DNA of 64,000 bases from Methylotenera sp. Lineage in GTDB: Bacteria; Pseudomonadota; Gammaproteobacteria; Burkholderiales; Methylophilaceae. Of the stretch, positions 28,600 through 36,873 are shown one piece after another; position 1 is the first letter of the stretch; each line of letters begins with the position of its first letter. The notes under the pieces are model-generated. The model was not told the origin of the DNA and ran no database searches. It saw only the letters and a program-made list of their open reading frames with translations. Where the stretch lies: contig PERG01000012.1 of the NCBI GenBank assembly GCA_002928535.1, forward strand, positions 1-64,000. Direction: 5' to 3'. The position numbers were made by a program, and so were the translations under genes.

Positions 28600-30468
28600 T
28601 TAAATATGCACCCGTGATCCTAATTCAATAACACTATTGCTAGGAATATTGAAATAATCTACGACACTTCCTGCATTTCGTGACATCACACTAAACATAT
28701 CATCACGCCATTTAGCCATGGCACCGCCATGTCCAGAAATAATAATTTCCCTACTCACGAAATATGAAGTGGTAAACGGGTCGAAAGTGAACCCAGGGAT
28801 ATCACATTCAGCTAATGCTTTTGGAATATCTGGTGCCTGCATAAAGCCGTAATTTAAACTCACTTGCCAAAAACCCTTACCCAGAAATTTTACAGAGTGA
28901 CGTTCTTCAGCAGCTACAGTAGGGATATCAGCATACGTCACAGTAATAATCAGATTGGTCTTATGTAGTACCTGATTGTGTTTTATATTATGCAACAATG
29001 CTTGAGGCACAGTATCCTTGCTTGCATTGAGATAAGCGGCTGTACGATCAATTATTGAAATATCACTATTCTCTAGATTATTGATGAACAGATCCATTTT
29101 AGGATCATCCTCATGGATCTTACTTAAAAGGATCTGTCTCCCTTCTCGCCATGTCCACATAACCACAACCAAAATCATTGCCAATGCTATTGGAAACCAC
29201 CCACCTTTTAAAAACTTTACAGAACATGATGCTAGCAACAATATATCTAACGAAATAAATATGCCTGTAGCACCTAAGGCGATCCATAGGGGATACTTCC
29301 AAATATTGCGTACTACAAAAAAGGTCAATATAGAGGTAATCAGCATGGTGCCTGTAACGGCTATACCGTAAGCCGCTGCAATAGCAGACGAATTTTTAAA
29401 AGCAATGACCGTTAAACATACAGCAATGAGAAGCGCCCAGTTAATAGCAGGTATATAGATCTGCCCGGACTCTTTTGCTGAGGTATGCAATATGCGCATG
29501 CGAGGTAAAAACCCTAGTTGAATGGCTTGTCTGGTAATTGAATATGCGCCAGAAATGACCGCCTGCGATGCAATAATGGTTGCAAGGGTAGATAGCACCA
29601 CAGCAGGGATAAGCAAGCTTTCTGGAAATGCGAGGTAAAAGGGGTTGGTCACTGCCTCTGGGTGTGCTAACAATAAGGCGCCTTGCCCAAAGTAATTGAG
29701 TGCTAAGCCCGGTAATACTAAAGCTGTCCATGCAATCCTAATCGCAGGGCGCCCAAAGTGCCCCATATCGGCATAAAGCGCTTCGGCTCCAGTTATTGCT
29801 AGTACGACGGCGCCTACTGCAAGAAATACTCCTGACCCTCTATCAACTAAGAATTGAAGTGCATAGAAGGGATTAATGGCTTGGAGGATAGTAGGCATTT
29901 TGATGATATGCCAAATGCCAATGATACCCAGCGTTAAAAACCAAATGACGATAATGGGTCCAAACAGTTTGCCTACTTTGTCCGTGCCTTTTTTCTGGAA
30001 ATAGAATAGGCCGATCAAGATAGCAATTGATAATGGCAAAATGTAAGGGGTAAGTTTTGGCGTAATCAATGACAACCCCTCAACCGCTGATAAAACAGAA
30101 ATGGCTGGGGTGAGGATGCTGTCTCCGTAAAACAAAGCAGCACCAAATACACCTAGTCCAAATAAAACAGTTTTTGCTCGATGTTGATGAACAGCCGAAG
30201 ATGCCAAAGCAAGCAATGCCATGATGCCGCCTTCTCCCTTATTGTCGGCCCGAAGTACTAACATCACATACTTAAGCGAAACCACAAACATAAGGGCCCA
30301 AAATATGGCAGATACTGCTCCTAATATATTGGCATGGGTTAAAGTGATACCTGTCGATTCCCCAAAAATTTCTTTGACGGTATAAAGCGGGCTTGTACCG
30401 ATGTCTCCGTATACGACACCAATAGCTCCCAGTGTGAGCGCGGCAAGGCCTTTGGATGGTTGACTCAT
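28600..30468 (-). CDS. kup: Kup (Trk-D) low-affinity potassium transporter
   Basis: 622 residues, the normal length for the family. The N-terminal signature GVVYGDIGTSPLYTVKEIFG is present, followed by about twelve transmembrane helices (to about residue 450) and a cytoplasmic C-terminal domain of about 170 residues. It imports potassium together with protons in the inner membrane. It lies 71 bp downstream of a KdpE-like regulator and 33 bp upstream of a porin gene, all on the same strand. A short hairpin covers its ribosome-binding region. Confidence 0.95.
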   Translation of the reverse strand: MSQPSKGLAALTLGAIGVVYGDIGTSPLYTVKEIFGESTGITLTHANILGAVSAIFWALMFVVSLKYVMLVLRADNKGEGGIMALLALASSAVHQHRAKTVLFGLGVFGAALFYGDSILTPAISVLSAVEGLSLITPKLTPYILPLSIAILIGLFYFQKKGTDKVGKLFGPIIVIWFLTLGIIGIWHIIKMPTILQAINPFYALQFLVDRGSGVFLAVGAVVLAITGAEALYADMGHFGRPAIRIAWTALVLPGLALNYFGQGALLLAHPEAVTNPFYLAFPESLLIPAVVLSTLATIIASQAVISGAYSITRQAIQLGFLPRMRILHTSAKESGQIYIPAINWALLIAVCLTVIAFKNSSAIAAAYGIAVTGTMLITSILTFFVVRNIWKYPLWIALGATGIFISLDILLLASCSVKFLKGGWFPIALAMILVVVMWTWREGRQILLSKIHEDDPKMDLFINNLENSDISIIDRTAAYLNASKDTVPQALLHNIKHNQVLHKTNLIITVTYADIPTVAAEERHSVKFLGKGFWQVSLNYGFMQAPDIPKALAECDIPGFTFDPFTTSYFVSREIIISGHGGAMAKWRDDMFSVMSRNAGSVVDYFNIPSNSVIELGSRVHI

Positions 30469-30475
30469 TTTTAAC

Positions 30476-30498
30476 TGCCCCTATGAAAGATTGGGGCA
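30476..30498 (-). promoter_or_regulatory. Hairpin covering the kup ribosome-binding region
   Basis: In the transcript, TGCCCC pairs exactly with GGGGCA across an 11-base loop. The only Shine-Dalgarno-like sequence before the kup ATG (AGGGG, 9 bases away) lies in the right arm, so folding would mask it. This may tune kup translation within the kdpDE-kup transcript; no known riboswitch class is recognised. Confidence 0.4.
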
Positions 30499-30539
30499 TT
30501 TAAACATCATCAATATATCAATCGCATAAACAAAACCTG

Positions 30540-31235
30540 CTAATTAGCAGCTAAACGATAACCTATCCCAGCCTCTGTAAGGATATATTGAGGTGTTGCC
30601 GGATTCTTCTCTAACCTCGCACGTAGTCTACCCATGTGAATCCGCAAATAATGAAGTTCGTCAACATATTCACTTCCCCAAACGGCGCTCAGCAGCTGGC
30701 GATGGGTAAATACTTTGCCGGGTTTCTGTGCTAACTGAAACAGCAACTTAAATTCAATGGGTGACAGGTGTACTGGTTGACTATTGAGCCTAACGGTTTG
30801 ATTCGCCATATGGATTTCTAGTGCGCCAGCAAGGTAAACATCATCCCTCAGAGACATCATACTCGTTCGTTTTAAACTAACGCGAATGCGCGCCAATAAC
30901 TCTTGAATTCCAAAAGGCTTGGCAAGATAGTCGTCCGCGCCCAAATCAAAACAACGCACTTTTTCTTGCTCCGACTGTTTAGCTGACAATACAATAATGG
31001 GCAAATCTGAATAGGAGCGAATACTAGTGATGAACTCTGCCCCATCGCCATCAGGAAGGTTTAAATCCAAAATGGTTAACAAAGGTTTAAAGCGGGCAAA
31101 GTGATGTTTGGCGTTTTCAAGGTGAGTGACGCAAATCACCGTATAACCATTTAACTGTAAGCTGGACTGTAGAAATTTTTTAATTTCAGCATCGTCTTCA
31201 ACAATTAAAATATATGGGTTATTTGACATGATCAA
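30540..31235 (-). CDS. kdpE: KdpE-like OmpR-family response regulator
   Basis: 231 residues. The receiver domain (about 8-120) has VEDDAEI, the phospho-acceptor Asp in LTILDLNLPDGDG and the Lys in YLAKPFGIQEL. A winged-helix DNA-binding domain follows (about 135-230, LSPIEFKLLFQLAQKPGKVF, RIHMGRLRARLE). Its start overlaps the sensor kinase gene by 17 bp. It is 71 bp upstream of kup. In most bacteria KdpE activates kdpFABC; no kdpFABC is in the window, so kup and the porin are the likely targets here. Confidence 0.87.
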   Translation of the reverse strand: MIMSNNPYILIVEDDAEIKKFLQSSLQLNGYTVICVTHLENAKHHFARFKPLLTILDLNLPDGDGAEFITSIRSYSDLPIIVLSAKQSEQEKVRCFDLGADDYLAKPFGIQELLARIRVSLKRTSMMSLRDDVYLAGALEIHMANQTVRLNSQPVHLSPIEFKLLFQLAQKPGKVFTHRQLLSAVWGSEYVDELHYLRIHMGRLRARLEKNPATPQYILTEAGIGYRLAAN

Positions 31236-32691
31236 TATCGATATTTGGTTTGCTGAAAATTAGGCTGACTTTAGCCCCATGCTTTTCCCCTTTTTCAAAG
31301 ATAAGCGCTGCTTGATGTAAATTTGCAACTGCATGCACAATCGACAAGCCCAAACCGAAACCTTTATTGCGGCTAGATTCAAATTTCTTAATATGATCTA
31401 CATTAAATCCATCCGCAAAACCACATCCACTGTCACACACTGTAATAAAGACCTTTCCCTCGGATTCGCCCACGGCAACTTGTATCATGGCATTAGGACA
31501 GTTGTTATCAATATTGGCTTGCTTTGCATTTTCAACCAAATTAGCCAATGCCAAAACCACAAGGTCATGGTTAGCATTCACCAAGATGTCGGGTTGATTT
31601 ACTTGAATGGATAATGGCGGAGCATCTGTTTGATACTGATAGAGATTGACTAACGACCCTAACATTTCCTCTGGTGATTGAATCTCCTTTGCAATGGACT
31701 CTTTAGATACCGATTCTAATCGGACCAGGGACAGTATATTTTCTGTCGTTCGTGCTAAATGCTTTGCTTGAGATGAAATAATGGTAGTGAGGTGTTGCCT
31801 CTCATGTTCATTGAATGAAATCTCTGGCTGGTTGAGTGTCGTTGCTGCACCTAAAATCGATGTAAGCGGTGTTCTCATGTCGTGGGCAATCGAAGCTAGT
31901 AATGCACTTCTGATCGCTTCTTCTCTAGCCTGATTTTCTGCAATAAGCGTTCTTTCTTTTTGCAAAAGATGTTGATATGCAACTGCAATGTTTACTACGG
32001 CAAGTTTGATGCTTTCTAGTAAATGGTGATCTACTAAGGGGCCAGTTTGGGGAATCAGTACGACAGGGTCATGACTTGAGAGTCGATTGAAAGGAAAAAT
32101 TACAAAATCCGCATCAGACCAATTGTTAGTCCCAATCCCAAAAGATTTACCATTGGCTTGCACCCATGCAATGGCATTGCATTGTTCAGAAGTAAGAGCG
32201 TAATTACCCAGTATGGGCACCTCATTGTTAACGATTAACACCGTGCTGCCAAACTCTTTCTCAAGCAATATTTGGCAGTCCTCTAATAGTCCTTGAATGG
32301 TGTCTGAATATGAAAGCTTTTCAGCTAGCTTTCTTAAAAACTCTGCACGCATGTAAGCCTGCTGTGATTGAAAAGTTTCAACTTTCAGCCGTTTCACCAA
32401 AGAAGTAATGGCAACCGATACAATCAAAAAACTAAGCAGACTCGCCCAAGATGCAACATGACTTACTTGAAAGGTGAATCTTGGCTCAACAAAGAAATAG
32501 TTGATGATGAGAAAGCTTATAAATGCAATAAGTACCGTTTGGAAATTGGAATAGTGATAAGCAATTCCCACTACAAACATCAAGTAGAGCATCGAAATAC
32601 CAGTTAATCCCAAACTCTCATACCACTGATAGCTTATGAGAGTAATGGCTGATATTAGAAAGATCAGTAAGGAGTACTTTTTTAATGACAT
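31219..32691 (-). CDS. kdpD: KdpD-like sensor histidine kinase lacking the N-terminal KdpD/Usp domains
   Basis: 490 residues against about 890 for full KdpD. It begins directly at the four-helix membrane domain (DUF4118; YSLLIFLISAITLIS to about residue 105, with NYFFVEPRFTF). A GAF-like segment (about 115-235) follows, then the HisKA dimerisation domain with phospho-acceptor His in SIAHDMRTPLTSILGA and the ATPase domain (LANLVENAKQAN, VCDSGCGFADG, GFGLGLSIV). The cytoplasmic ATP-binding KdpD domain and universal-stress-like domain that precede the membrane part in E. coli KdpD are absent, and the ATG with upstream gap gives no sign of recent truncation. The following regulator and kup suggest potassium or turgor control. 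Confidence 0.87.
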   Translation of the reverse strand: MSLKKYSLLIFLISAITLISYQWYESLGLTGISMLYLMFVVGIAYHYSNFQTVLIAFISFLIINYFFVEPRFTFQVSHVASWASLLSFLIVSVAITSLVKRLKVETFQSQQAYMRAEFLRKLAEKLSYSDTIQGLLEDCQILLEKEFGSTVLIVNNEVPILGNYALTSEQCNAIAWVQANGKSFGIGTNNWSDADFVIFPFNRLSSHDPVVLIPQTGPLVDHHLLESIKLAVVNIAVAYQHLLQKERTLIAENQAREEAIRSALLASIAHDMRTPLTSILGAATTLNQPEISFNEHERQHLTTIISSQAKHLARTTENILSLVRLESVSKESIAKEIQSPEEMLGSLVNLYQYQTDAPPLSIQVNQPDILVNANHDLVVLALANLVENAKQANIDNNCPNAMIQVAVGESEGKVFITVCDSGCGFADGFNVDHIKKFESSRNKGFGLGLSIVHAVANLHQAALIFEKGEKHGAKVSLIFSKPNIDIDHVK

Positions 32692-32842
32692 CTTACTATG
32701 AAGACCTTATGAATCTTAAAACACTATTATGAGTCTTATCAGAGAAAATAAATAAAACTTCAATGCGAATTAGTGTTCTGCTTCACTATTTAGAACGGCG
32801 GAATTAGATCTGAATCCGTATAGAGACTTTTGATAACTGAAC

Positions 32843-32866
32843 GTCGGCTTTGGGCCGAAAGCGGAC
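32843..32866. repeat. Intergenic palindromic repeat, copy C
   Basis: GTCGGCTTTGGGCCGAAAGC followed by GGAC, with arms GTCGGCTTT and AAAGCGGAC pairing at 8 of 9 positions. It is the reverse orientation of copies A and B and sits between kdpD and the Spy/CpxP-like gene. Confidence 0.65.
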
Positions 32867-32887
32867 CTTGGAATTTCAAACTTCAAA

Positions 32888-32918
32888 AATATTAAAGCCC
32901 ATAAAGGCCTTTAATATT
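32888..32918 (-). terminator. Intrinsic terminator after the Spy/CpxP-like gene
   Basis: AATATTAAAGCC and GGCCTTTAATATT form a 12-bp stem with one bulge around CATAAA. Read on the minus strand the stem is followed by TTTTTGAAG, a short T tract, 48 bp after the stop of the Spy/CpxP-like gene. Confidence 0.7.
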
Positions 32919-32966
32919 GATATCTCATCTTAAATTAATTAAGAAATTGCCAGACTTGTTATGAGC

Positions 32967-33536
32967 TTACATTTTGCGGTGTTGATCACTCCCATGGTGA
33001 TGTGATTTTCCATGAAACTTATAACCAGTGCGTTCGCCTTTAGCATGATTTTCTTTGAAGGTCTGCGCTTTTGTGCGTTGTTCAGGGGTTAAAAGTGCGA
33101 ATACCTTGGCTTGCGTACGGGCACGCATCAGAACCTGATCTCTTTCCAAATTAGCTAAGCCTGCTGCAATTTGCTGGGCTTTGGCATCATCGAATGATTG
33201 CGCATGAGTCGTATCGCGTAATGCTTGCATCAGTTCATGACGCTGTTTTTGCTGCTCGCGAATAATCGGTGCCTGATCATGGCGCAATGTAAAGAGCTGG
33301 TCTTTTTGTGCTTGGCTTAAATCTAGCCCACGCAGGAAGTGTGGTACACCGTCTTTGTTAGCGCGGTGGTTAAATCCATGTTTATGACCATGATGATTGC
33401 GTTCGCAATGTGCACCTTGTTTGCCATCTTGCTGCTGGCCGTCGTGGGCGATAGCAGGGGTCGCTAATGGAAGTGCCAGAGCCAGTACTGAAGCACTTAT
33501 CAATTGTTTCAATGTCAATCGTGTGTTCATATTCAT
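32967..33536 (-). CDS. Spy/CpxP-family periplasmic protein, His-rich
   Basis: 189 residues. Signal peptide (about 1-30, ATPAIA-H), then a His-rich region (HCERNHHGHKHGFNH), then the helical Spy/CpxP core (about 68-160) with DLSQAQKDQLFTLRHDQ and the LTPEQRTKAQTF repeat (LTxxQ motif). A second His/Lys-rich tail (KFHGKSHHHGSDQH) follows. Spy and CpxP act as periplasmic chaperones, and CpxP damps the CpxA sensor. It is divergent from the adjacent CpxRA-like pair, and the shared promoter region has CpxR-type sites. The His clusters may bind metal, as also suggested for ZraP. Confidence 0.87.
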   Translation of the reverse strand: MNMNTRLTLKQLISASVLALALPLATPAIAHDGQQQDGKQGAHCERNHHGHKHGFNHRANKDGVPHFLRGLDLSQAQKDQLFTLRHDQAPIIREQQKQRHELMQALRDTTHAQSFDDAKAQQIAAGLANLERDQVLMRARTQAKVFALLTPEQRTKAQTFKENHAKGERTGYKFHGKSHHHGSDQHRKM

Positions 33537-33628
33537 TCCTTTGATAATAAAAATTATTGCTTAGTAAGCATGAGTGAACTGTGGTTTACGTGCTTATTTA
33601 AGACGATGTCATTGTGAATTTTGGCCAT

Positions 33629-33664
33629 GTTAAGTGCTGTTAAGCGCGTGTAAATCTAGGTAAA
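33629..33664. promoter_or_regulatory. CpxR-type tandem binding sites
   Basis: GTAAA-TCTAG-GTAAA at 33650-33664 is an exact match to the CpxR consensus GTAAA-N5-GTAAA. Just before it, GTTAA-GTGCT-GTTAA at 33629-33643 has the same 10-bp spacing with one change per half site. Four half sites at one helical period each suggest cooperative binding controlling the divergent Spy/CpxP-like and cpxRA-like genes. Confidence 0.7.
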
Positions 33665-33727
33665 TGCAGAAATAGCACGTTGTGGCAGTTGCCTTGGCTG
33701 GTTATTATGCGATATCGAATATTCCAT

Positions 33728-33743
33728 GTACCTAGTTAGGTAC
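33728..33743. promoter_or_regulatory. Palindrome abutting the cpxR ribosome site
   Basis: GTACCTA-GT-TAGGTAC is a perfect 7-bp inverted repeat ending one base before the AGGAG ribosome site. It may be an operator or a small 5' leader hairpin; which is not decidable here. Confidence 0.35.
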
Positions 33744-33757
33744 AGGAGATTAAGGTG

Positions 33758-34447
33758 ATGATGCAAAAGGTATTATTGATTGACGACGACATAGAGCTGG
33801 TTGAGATGCTAAAAGAGTATCTTGAACAGGAAAGCTTTGAAGTGAATGTTGCGCATGATGGTGCCGGCGGTGCACAGACGGCCATGCAACAGGCTTATGA
33901 CATTATTGTTCTGGACGTAATGATGCCTAAATTGAACGGCATTGATACGCTGAAAGCCATACGTCAGCACAGTAATGTTCCAGTGATCATGTTGACTGCG
34001 CGGGGTGACAACACTGACCGGATCCTGGGGCTGGAGCTGGGCGCTGATGATTATGTGCCTAAGCCTAGTACGCCTCGGGAAATTGTGGCGCGCATTCGTG
34101 CAATTCTTCGCCGCGTGAAACCAGAAGAAAACAATCACGCTACAACACAGATCATTGTTGGCGACTTGACGATTTGGCCCACACAACGCTTGGTCATCTG
34201 GCAAACACAGCCCGTAACGCTTACCAGTACCGAATTCAACCTGCTGGAAATTCTCGCCAAAAATGCCGGACAAGTGGTAACCAAGCAGGATCTTTCGCAA
34301 CTGGCTTTAGGCCGACCTTTGGCCCGATTTGACCGTACCATTGATGTGCATCTAAGCAGTATTCGACATAAGCTAGGTACGCTGGCAGATGGCAGGCAGC
34401 TCATTCAGACGGTATTCCGTCTCGGCTACCAGTTATTAAAAGATTAG
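33758..34447 (+). CDS. cpxR: CpxR-like OmpR-family response regulator
   Basis: 229 residues from ATG 33758, nine bases after AGGAG; GTG 33755 and ATG 33761 are also possible. The receiver domain (about 1-115) has LLIDDDIELVE, phospho-acceptor Asp in IIVLDVMMPKLNG and the Lys in VPKPSTPREIVARI. The winged helix (about 130-229) has LTSTEFNLLEILAKNAGQVV and VHLSSIRHKLG. It resembles CpxR of the OmpR group. The next gene, 1 bp away, is its likely sensor, and a Spy/CpxP-like gene is divergent, completing a Cpx-like envelope-stress module. The symbol rests on that synteny and the CpxR-type sites. Confidence 0.85.
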   Translation: MMQKVLLIDDDIELVEMLKEYLEQESFEVNVAHDGAGGAQTAMQQAYDIIVLDVMMPKLNGIDTLKAIRQHSNVPVIMLTARGDNTDRILGLELGADDYVPKPSTPREIVARIRAILRRVKPEENNHATTQIIVGDLTIWPTQRLVIWQTQPVTLTSTEFNLLEILAKNAGQVVTKQDLSQLALGRPLARFDRTIDVHLSSIRHKLGTLADGRQLIQTVFRLGYQLLKD

Positions 34448-34448
34448 G

Positions 34449-35867
34449 ATGCGCATGGGCCGCTTATATTGGAAATTCTTTATCTTCTTCTTCCTCGCGC
34501 AATTAACCGCAGTGAGCGGCGTAGGCTTGGCCGTATGGGTTTCTAACAAAAAACAGGAAAATGCCAATGCACAGATTGAAGCGAGTCCGCCGGCAAAATC
34601 ACTAGTGGCTTCAGCTGCTGCAACGCTAAAATTTGGCGGTGTAAATAGTTTAAAAGAATTGATGCAGTATTGGTCAAGTCGGCCAATGCCACAAGTGTAT
34701 GCCGTAGATGAAAATGGCAAGGAATTGCAAGGACGCAAAGTGTCACCAGAGTTAGTCAGAAGCGCTAATGAAGTGCTAAGCAGCCGCTTGACTGGTGACG
34801 AACGGCCCAATAGCCTGGTGCGAGGAGCCGTGCAACTTATTGAAGCGAATGACGGGCGCACTTATCTGTTATTTGTACCGGCATTCCAGAAAGATATTTC
34901 CAACACTAAATTACTGGGTTTTAATGCCAGGCCAAGGAACCGACATCTTTTCCCGGTGATGCCTTTGCTTGCAGGCATACTGGCGAGCCTCATTTTTGCG
35001 GCCTTGCTGGCTTGGTATTTTTCTAAACCGATTAAGCAGTTAAGGCAAGCTTTTGCTAGTGCAGCAAATGGAAGCCTGGATGTGCGTATCGGGAACAGCA
35101 TGGGTGCGCGGCATGATGAACTCGCAGATCTCGGTAGTGCTTTTGACCTCATGGCGACCCGCTTGGGGGCTTTGATGCAAAGTCAGACACGGTTGCTGCA
35201 CCAGGTCTCTCACGAGTTGCGTTCGCCGCTGGCAAGGTTGCAAATGGCAGTTGGCCTCGCGAGGCAGCAACCCGATAAGCTGGAGTCATCCTTGGTACGT
35301 ATTGAGCGTGAGTCTGCACGTATGGATTCCTTGGTAGGTGAGTTGCTCGAACTATCACGATTAGAATCCGGCGATGTTCGGCTTGAAAAAGAGTTGGTGA
35401 ATGTGGATGAATTATTATTTAGCATCGTGGAAGACGCGCGGTTTGAAGGGATGGCAAAAGAAATTGCCATTCAGTATCAGGCAAACCCAAAAGCAATTAC
35501 TTTATCCGGCCAGCACGACCTATTGCACCGTGCCATTGATAACGTAATTCGCAATGCCTTGAAGTTCAGCCCCTCCCAATCCATGATCGATATTCGTACA
35601 GAAATTTTGCGTACTGAGTTGAAAGAACACAAAGTCATTATTCAAGTGTCAGACCAAGGGCCCGGCATTGTTGAAACCGAGTTAGAGCATATCTTTCAGC
35701 CATTTTTCCGTGGCAGCGCTAGTGCACTAACTGATGGTCACGGCATTGGGCTGGCGATTGCTAAGCAGATTATAGAAGCCCATGGCGGAACGATCACAGT
35801 GCGTAATCTGTCTCATAGAGGTTTACTCGTTGAAATCACTTTGCCGCTTGCGAATAGCGTCGCCTAG
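34449..35867 (+). CDS. cpxA: CpxA-like sensor histidine kinase
   Basis: 472 residues. TM1 (about 6-28, WKFFIFFFLAQLTAVSGVGL), a periplasmic sensor of about 140 residues, and TM2 (about 172-195, MPLLAGILASLIFAALLAWY). HAMP follows with FSKPIKQLRQAFASAANG, then HisKA with the phospho-acceptor in HQVSHELRSPLARLQMAVGL. The ATPase domain carries DNVIRNALKFSPS, VSDQGPGI and GHGIGLAIAKQI. It pairs with the preceding CpxR-like regulator, one base away. CpxA senses envelope protein stress; the divergent Spy/CpxP protein is a probable feedback partner. The start ATG 34449 fits the membrane anchor well. Confidence 0.87.
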   Translation: MRMGRLYWKFFIFFFLAQLTAVSGVGLAVWVSNKKQENANAQIEASPPAKSLVASAAATLKFGGVNSLKELMQYWSSRPMPQVYAVDENGKELQGRKVSPELVRSANEVLSSRLTGDERPNSLVRGAVQLIEANDGRTYLLFVPAFQKDISNTKLLGFNARPRNRHLFPVMPLLAGILASLIFAALLAWYFSKPIKQLRQAFASAANGSLDVRIGNSMGARHDELADLGSAFDLMATRLGALMQSQTRLLHQVSHELRSPLARLQMAVGLARQQPDKLESSLVRIERESARMDSLVGELLELSRLESGDVRLEKELVNVDELLFSIVEDARFEGMAKEIAIQYQANPKAITLSGQHDLLHRAIDNVIRNALKFSPSQSMIDIRTEILRTELKEHKVIIQVSDQGPGIVETELEHIFQPFFRGSASALTDGHGIGLAIAKQIIEAHGGTITVRNLSHRGLLVEITLPLANSVA

Positions 35868-35970
35868 ATAGTCGGTCTATTCGACTCTATATGAGGCATA
35901 AATAAGAAATTACGCATCTAACTTCAGTTGCGCTACGTAATATAGATATCTTCAAAGCAATACTAAAGTT

Positions 35971-36873
35971 ATGAAACCTAATCGTGCAATCAAAAAACTC
36001 CTTTCCTTAGCAGCCCTTGGTATTAGTGCCACAGTGGGTGTTGCATGCTCCCCAGTCAAAACCTTAAATGCCTTAGTGCCCGCGAGTGGATACCAACTGC
36101 AAGCAGACATTGCTTATGGCGATTTACCAAGGCAAAAGCTGGATATTTATAGCCCCAAGCAAGCGGTATATGTTCAACCCCCTGTTGTGCTGTTTTATTA
36201 TGGCGGCGGTTGGGAAGAGGGCAATAAAGCGGATTATAAATTCGTCGCGGAGGCATTCACCTCCAAGGGTTATGTGGTGGTAATTCCTGACTACCGTGTT
36301 TATCCAGAAGTTAAATTTCCGGGTGTCATGGAAGACCCGGCAAAAGCAGCGCAGTGGGTTAAAAAGCATATCGCGCAATACGGCGGTAATGAAAACAAGG
36401 TGTTTCTGGCGGGCCACTCCGCAGGTGCACACCTTGCTGTGATGATGAGTCTAAACCCAGAATATTTAGCAAAAGTAGGGATCACTCCAGCTGATTTTGC
36501 GGGAACGATAGGCTTGGCTGGTCCCTATGATTTCTTGCCGCTTAAAAGCGCACGGCTCAAGGAAATATTTGGGCCGGAAGCGCAACGTTGGCAATCGCAG
36601 CCCATTGAATATGTCTCTGGCAACAATGCACCCATGCTGTTATTGGTCGGCCTGAAAGATGGCACGGTATGGAAGCACAACACGTTTAACCTTGCTGCAA
36701 AGATCAGGTCAAAAGGCGGGCCAGTAGACGTGGTGGAATACCCAAACTATGGGCATGTCGATATGGTTGCGAAACTGGCTAAGCCCCTACGTGGCAATGG
36801 TGAACTGCTAAAACCTATTTTGAATTTTATCCAAACGCACTCTTCAGAAACCCCAACGGTTCTAGCGCATTAA
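35971..36873 (+). CDS. Alpha/beta hydrolase lipoprotein (carboxylesterase-like)
   Basis: 300 residues. Lipoprotein signal (lipobox GVAC, Cys26). The alpha/beta hydrolase core has the oxyanion-hole segment VLFYYGGGWEEGNK, the nucleophile elbow AGHSAGAHLAVMM, an acid residue around LVGLKDGTVW and the His in PNYGHVDMV, a complete Ser-Asp-His triad. It resembles the HSL/kynurenine formamidase-type esterases; the natural ester is unknown. It would be anchored in the envelope. Its last 47 bp overlap the convergent gene that follows. Confidence 0.82.
   Translation: MKPNRAIKKLLSLAALGISATVGVACSPVKTLNALVPASGYQLQADIAYGDLPRQKLDIYSPKQAVYVQPPVVLFYYGGGWEEGNKADYKFVAEAFTSKGYVVVIPDYRVYPEVKFPGVMEDPAKAAQWVKKHIAQYGGNENKVFLAGHSAGAHLAVMMSLNPEYLAKVGITPADFAGTIGLAGPYDFLPLKSARLKEIFGPEAQRWQSQPIEYVSGNNAPMLLLVGLKDGTVWKHNTFNLAAKIRSKGGPVDVVEYPNYGHVDMVAKLAKPLRGNGELLKPILNFIQTHSSETPTVLAH

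Noticed and set aside
30540-32691. KdpD truncated by a recent frameshift
   Set aside because: Upstream of ATG 32691 there is no remnant of the missing domains; the gap holds a repeat and a terminator, so the short form looks stable.
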